This document shows, piece after piece, positions 62,465 through 64,000 of a DNA stretch of 64,000 bases. The stretch's first letter is position 1. Each line of letters starts with the position of its first letter. A model generated the notes under the pieces. The model was not told where the DNA came from, ran no database searches, and worked only from the letters and a program-made list of their open reading frames with translations. Source of the DNA: RGIG4608 sp964413365 (GTDB lineage Bacteria > Bacillota > Clostridia > Oscillospirales > CAG-272); NCBI GenBank assembly GCA_964413365.1, contig CAYPRM010000001.1:13433-77432 (forward strand), written 5' to 3'. Position numbers and translations under genes: made by a program.

Positions 62465-63112
62465 TCAGTCGATCTGAGTTACGGTAACCTTTACGGTAAT
62501 GGAGATCTTAGCGTTGCCCTGATCGCCAAGGTATGTATCCTTAATGTCATCGTTGCCCTCGAACGCCCACTTCCAAGAGATTGCGCTTGTGGTATGCGTC
62601 GAAAGGTCGGTGCCGGCAGCGTAGCTGCTTGTAAGTGCGTCGATCTTAGCCTTTACAGCAGCCTCAAAAAGGTCTGCAGATCCAAAGGTGTTACCCTTAA
62701 GTGTATCGGATCCTACAGTGATCTCAAGGGGGCAATAATATGCGCCCGTGGAATCCTTCCAGTTGTCGCCAAGATCAACTGTTGCCTCATAGGTTACCTT
62801 AACAGCAACCTCGGGTTTGCCTGCGATAGTAGCTGCAACCATAGTGCCCTGCGTACCGGGAGCTATGACCTTATCAGTTCCAATAACGGAGTTAGCTATT
62901 GTGCCAACAACACCTGCATCGTCAGTTGCGTACTGCTTTGCAAACGATGTACCGTTAGCGGTGATCACAACACCCCACTTTGCAACAGTTGCGGTATCCG
63001 TTCCCGTGCCCGTGGTCGTATACTTTGCAAACGTGCCTGAGATAGCGCACGTTGTGAGGAGGACTGCGATCAGGAGTGCCGATGCAAGTCTCATCATCTT
63101 ATTTTTTCTCAT
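62465..63112 (-). CDS. TasA/CalY-like major fibre subunit
   Basis: 215 residues. Signal peptide with hydrophobic core (ASALLIAVLLTTCAI) and the SipW-type cleavage region SGTFAKYTTTGTGTDTATVAKW; cleavage near Ala29-Lys30 is likely. The mature chain is Thr/Ala/Gly-rich, beta-patterned and lacks Cys, as in TasA and camelysin. The WKWAFEGNDDIKDTYLG block recurs in the outer domain of the uL15-domain protein (WMWRYEGGDDEYDTMLG), a useful link between the two. It lies between the two SipW-like genes with a double hairpin behind it, as would suit a strongly expressed subunit. Confidence 0.82.
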   Translation of the reverse strand: MRKNKMMRLASALLIAVLLTTCAISGTFAKYTTTGTGTDTATVAKWGVVITANGTSFAKQYATDDAGVVGTIANSVIGTDKVIAPGTQGTMVAATIAGKPEVAVKVTYEATVDLGDNWKDSTGAYYCPLEITVGSDTLKGNTFGSADLFEAAVKAKIDALTSSYAAGTDLSTHTTSAISWKWAFEGNDDIKDTYLGDQGNAKISITVKVTVTQID

Positions 63113-63145
63113 AATAATGAATTTCCTTTCTATGTATTTGCTTTT

Positions 63146-63222
63146 ATTCTTCCCTATGCCAAGATGTCAAGGGAAATAACAAAGTGTATATTCACCCTCG
63201 GCGTGGCTTCCGTGGGAAGAAT
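63146..63222 (-). other. Long-range inverted repeat between sipW copy 1 and the fibre subunit
   Basis: ATTCTTCCC (63146-63154) pairs with GGGAAGAAT (63214-63222) across about 60 bases, within the 119-base gap before the major subunit gene. It could form a transcript structure affecting relative expression; no sure function. Confidence 0.4.
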
Positions 63223-63231
63223 ACTTAATAA

Positions 63232-63939
63232 TTATTTAGCGGTGTGCTCCTCGGTATCATTATCCTCGGCGCTCTCCTCCTTCGGCTGACCTTGAGCAGC
63301 CCTGAGTGCCTCAAGCTCTGCCTTGAGTGCCTCAACGTCAGTCTCGTTCACCTTCTCGTACCTTCTGCGGCGGATCATATCATATCCCACAAGAAGAACG
63401 ACGGGCACAGCTACACAGATTATAAGTCCGGGGACGGTCTGCATGAACATCGCAATGCTTCCAAGCCCTGCAAGGCGCACTCCCGTATATTTGCCTACGA
63501 GATGCTCCTCAGAACGATAGGTCGAGTCGGGCGTGGGGTTGTTGACACCCTGCGTCTCAAACTCAAGCTTGTCCCCGTTCTCGTGTATGGCAACTATCTT
63601 GTGTGTCCAGACCTCCTCAAAATCGCCCTCCTTGGCGTAGAACGCAATAACGTCGCCCACTGCGAGATCTTTTGCGTCGACCTTGGTAACGATTATAACG
63701 TCGCCCGACTTAATATCGGGATACATCGAGTCGGTGAGCACGATGAGCGGAGCCGCACCTGCAAAATTAGGCACCTCGTCCTCGTTTACCCAGCTCTTGA
63801 CGATAAGGGTGCAGTTTACGATCAGGATCGGAATGAGGATAACGCACAGTACTATTCCGACGACCGTAAGCACGCGGTGAGTCGTACTGACCTCCTCTTT
63901 TTCAGTCGGTCGATCGGAAATGTTTTCGGTGGTAAGCAT
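63232..63939 (-). CDS. sipW: SipW-like signal peptidase (Ser-His type), first copy
   Basis: 235 residues from the ATG at 63939, with AAAGGA 9 bases upstream; an ATG 18 bases earlier contains that RBS. Ser71 (VLTDSMYPDIKSGD) and His113 (VWTHKIVAIH) form the dyad. Membrane segments are at about residues 23-45 and 163-185. The acidic C-terminal tail (about 190-235) is cytosolic and helix-forming. It is the first gene seen in the fibre locus; no clear promoter could be fixed upstream before the window ends. Confidence 0.92.
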   Translation of the reverse strand: MLTTENISDRPTEKEEVSTTHRVLTVVGIVLCVILIPILIVNCTLIVKSWVNEDEVPNFAGAAPLIVLTDSMYPDIKSGDVIIVTKVDAKDLAVGDVIAFYAKEGDFEEVWTHKIVAIHENGDKLEFETQGVNNPTPDSTYRSEEHLVGKYTGVRLAGLGSIAMFMQTVPGLIICVAVPVVLLVGYDMIRRRRYEKVNETDVEALKAELEALRAAQGQPKEESAEDNDTEEHTAK

Positions 63940-64000
63940 TTTTCTTGTTCCTTTCAATTAGTGTCCGCATAGGACCTTGCATACAATAATATATAGTATG

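Overview
The window looks like one scaffold of a draft assembly (probably a metagenome bin, with two 100-N gaps) from a spore-forming member of the Clostridia, most likely near Oscillospiraceae. The support is inference from content: sporulation sigma factor G, the Firmicutes gene orders lepB-rbgA-rnhB-yraN, tig-clpP-clpX and trmK-nif3, DUF1858 and DUF1540 proteins, SipW-type signal peptidases, and lipoproteins with Thr-rich linkers. Promoters are housekeeping type; nearly all of those listed have an exact 17-bp spacer. I see no rRNA, tRNA, CRISPR array, prophage or insertion sequence.

Layout. 1-7.7 kb, minus strand: a cut-off Ntn hydrolase, lysS, greA, an S41 protease, a PucR/CdaR-type regulator, rsmE and an SPFH/NfeD membrane pair. 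7.9-17.5 kb, plus strand: lepB-rbgA-rnhB-yraN, an M19 dipeptidase, thrC, a phosphoesterase and tig-clpP-clpX. 17.5-25.9 kb, minus strand: a Cys-rich protein, sigG, an E2-like acyltransferase, an M28 peptidase with inserted membrane segments, a 41-residue small ORF, an RlmD-like methyltransferase, a metallophosphatase whose metal ligands are replaced, nif3, trmK and two small proteins. 26-31 kb: an esterase, an M16C protease and a CyuA-type cysteine desulfidase-like protein. 31.1-33.8 kb: a CNNM/CorC protein behind a long structured leader with its own short ORF, then an RDD membrane protein. 33.8-42.8 kb: a sugar ABC importer followed by two large lipoproteins, one a thermonuclease, the other interrupted by a gap in an Asp-Pro-rich repeat. 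42.9-54.3 kb: surE with two tandem DHH phosphoesterases, a HAD hydrolase, an M32 carboxypeptidase, a barnase-like lipoprotein, exonuclease III, thymidine kinase, peptidase T and an acyltransferase/DUF6320 pair.

The region 54.3-63.9 kb, all minus strand, is the most unusual. It reads as a SipW/TasA-type surface-fibre locus: two Ser-His (SipW-like) signal peptidases, a TasA/CalY-like major subunit, two further small SipW-type secreted proteins, a large InlB-repeat/MucBP-like adhesin, and a two-pass membrane protein with a TasA-like outer domain and a cytosolic C-terminal domain that resembles ribosomal protein uL15. The adhesin is split by an assembly gap; removing the duplicated segment restores one frame of 1486-1489 codons.

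The second strong candidate is the leader of the CNNM/CorC gene. It holds a promoter, a ribosome-binding site, a 41-codon ORF starting Met-Asp-Pro-Leu-Pro-Arg (similar to the MgtL magnesium-sensing leader peptides of enterobacteria), and a long helix with one arm inside the leader ORF and the other over the ribosome-binding site of the main gene. This fits translation-coupled control by Mg2+, but that is an inference.
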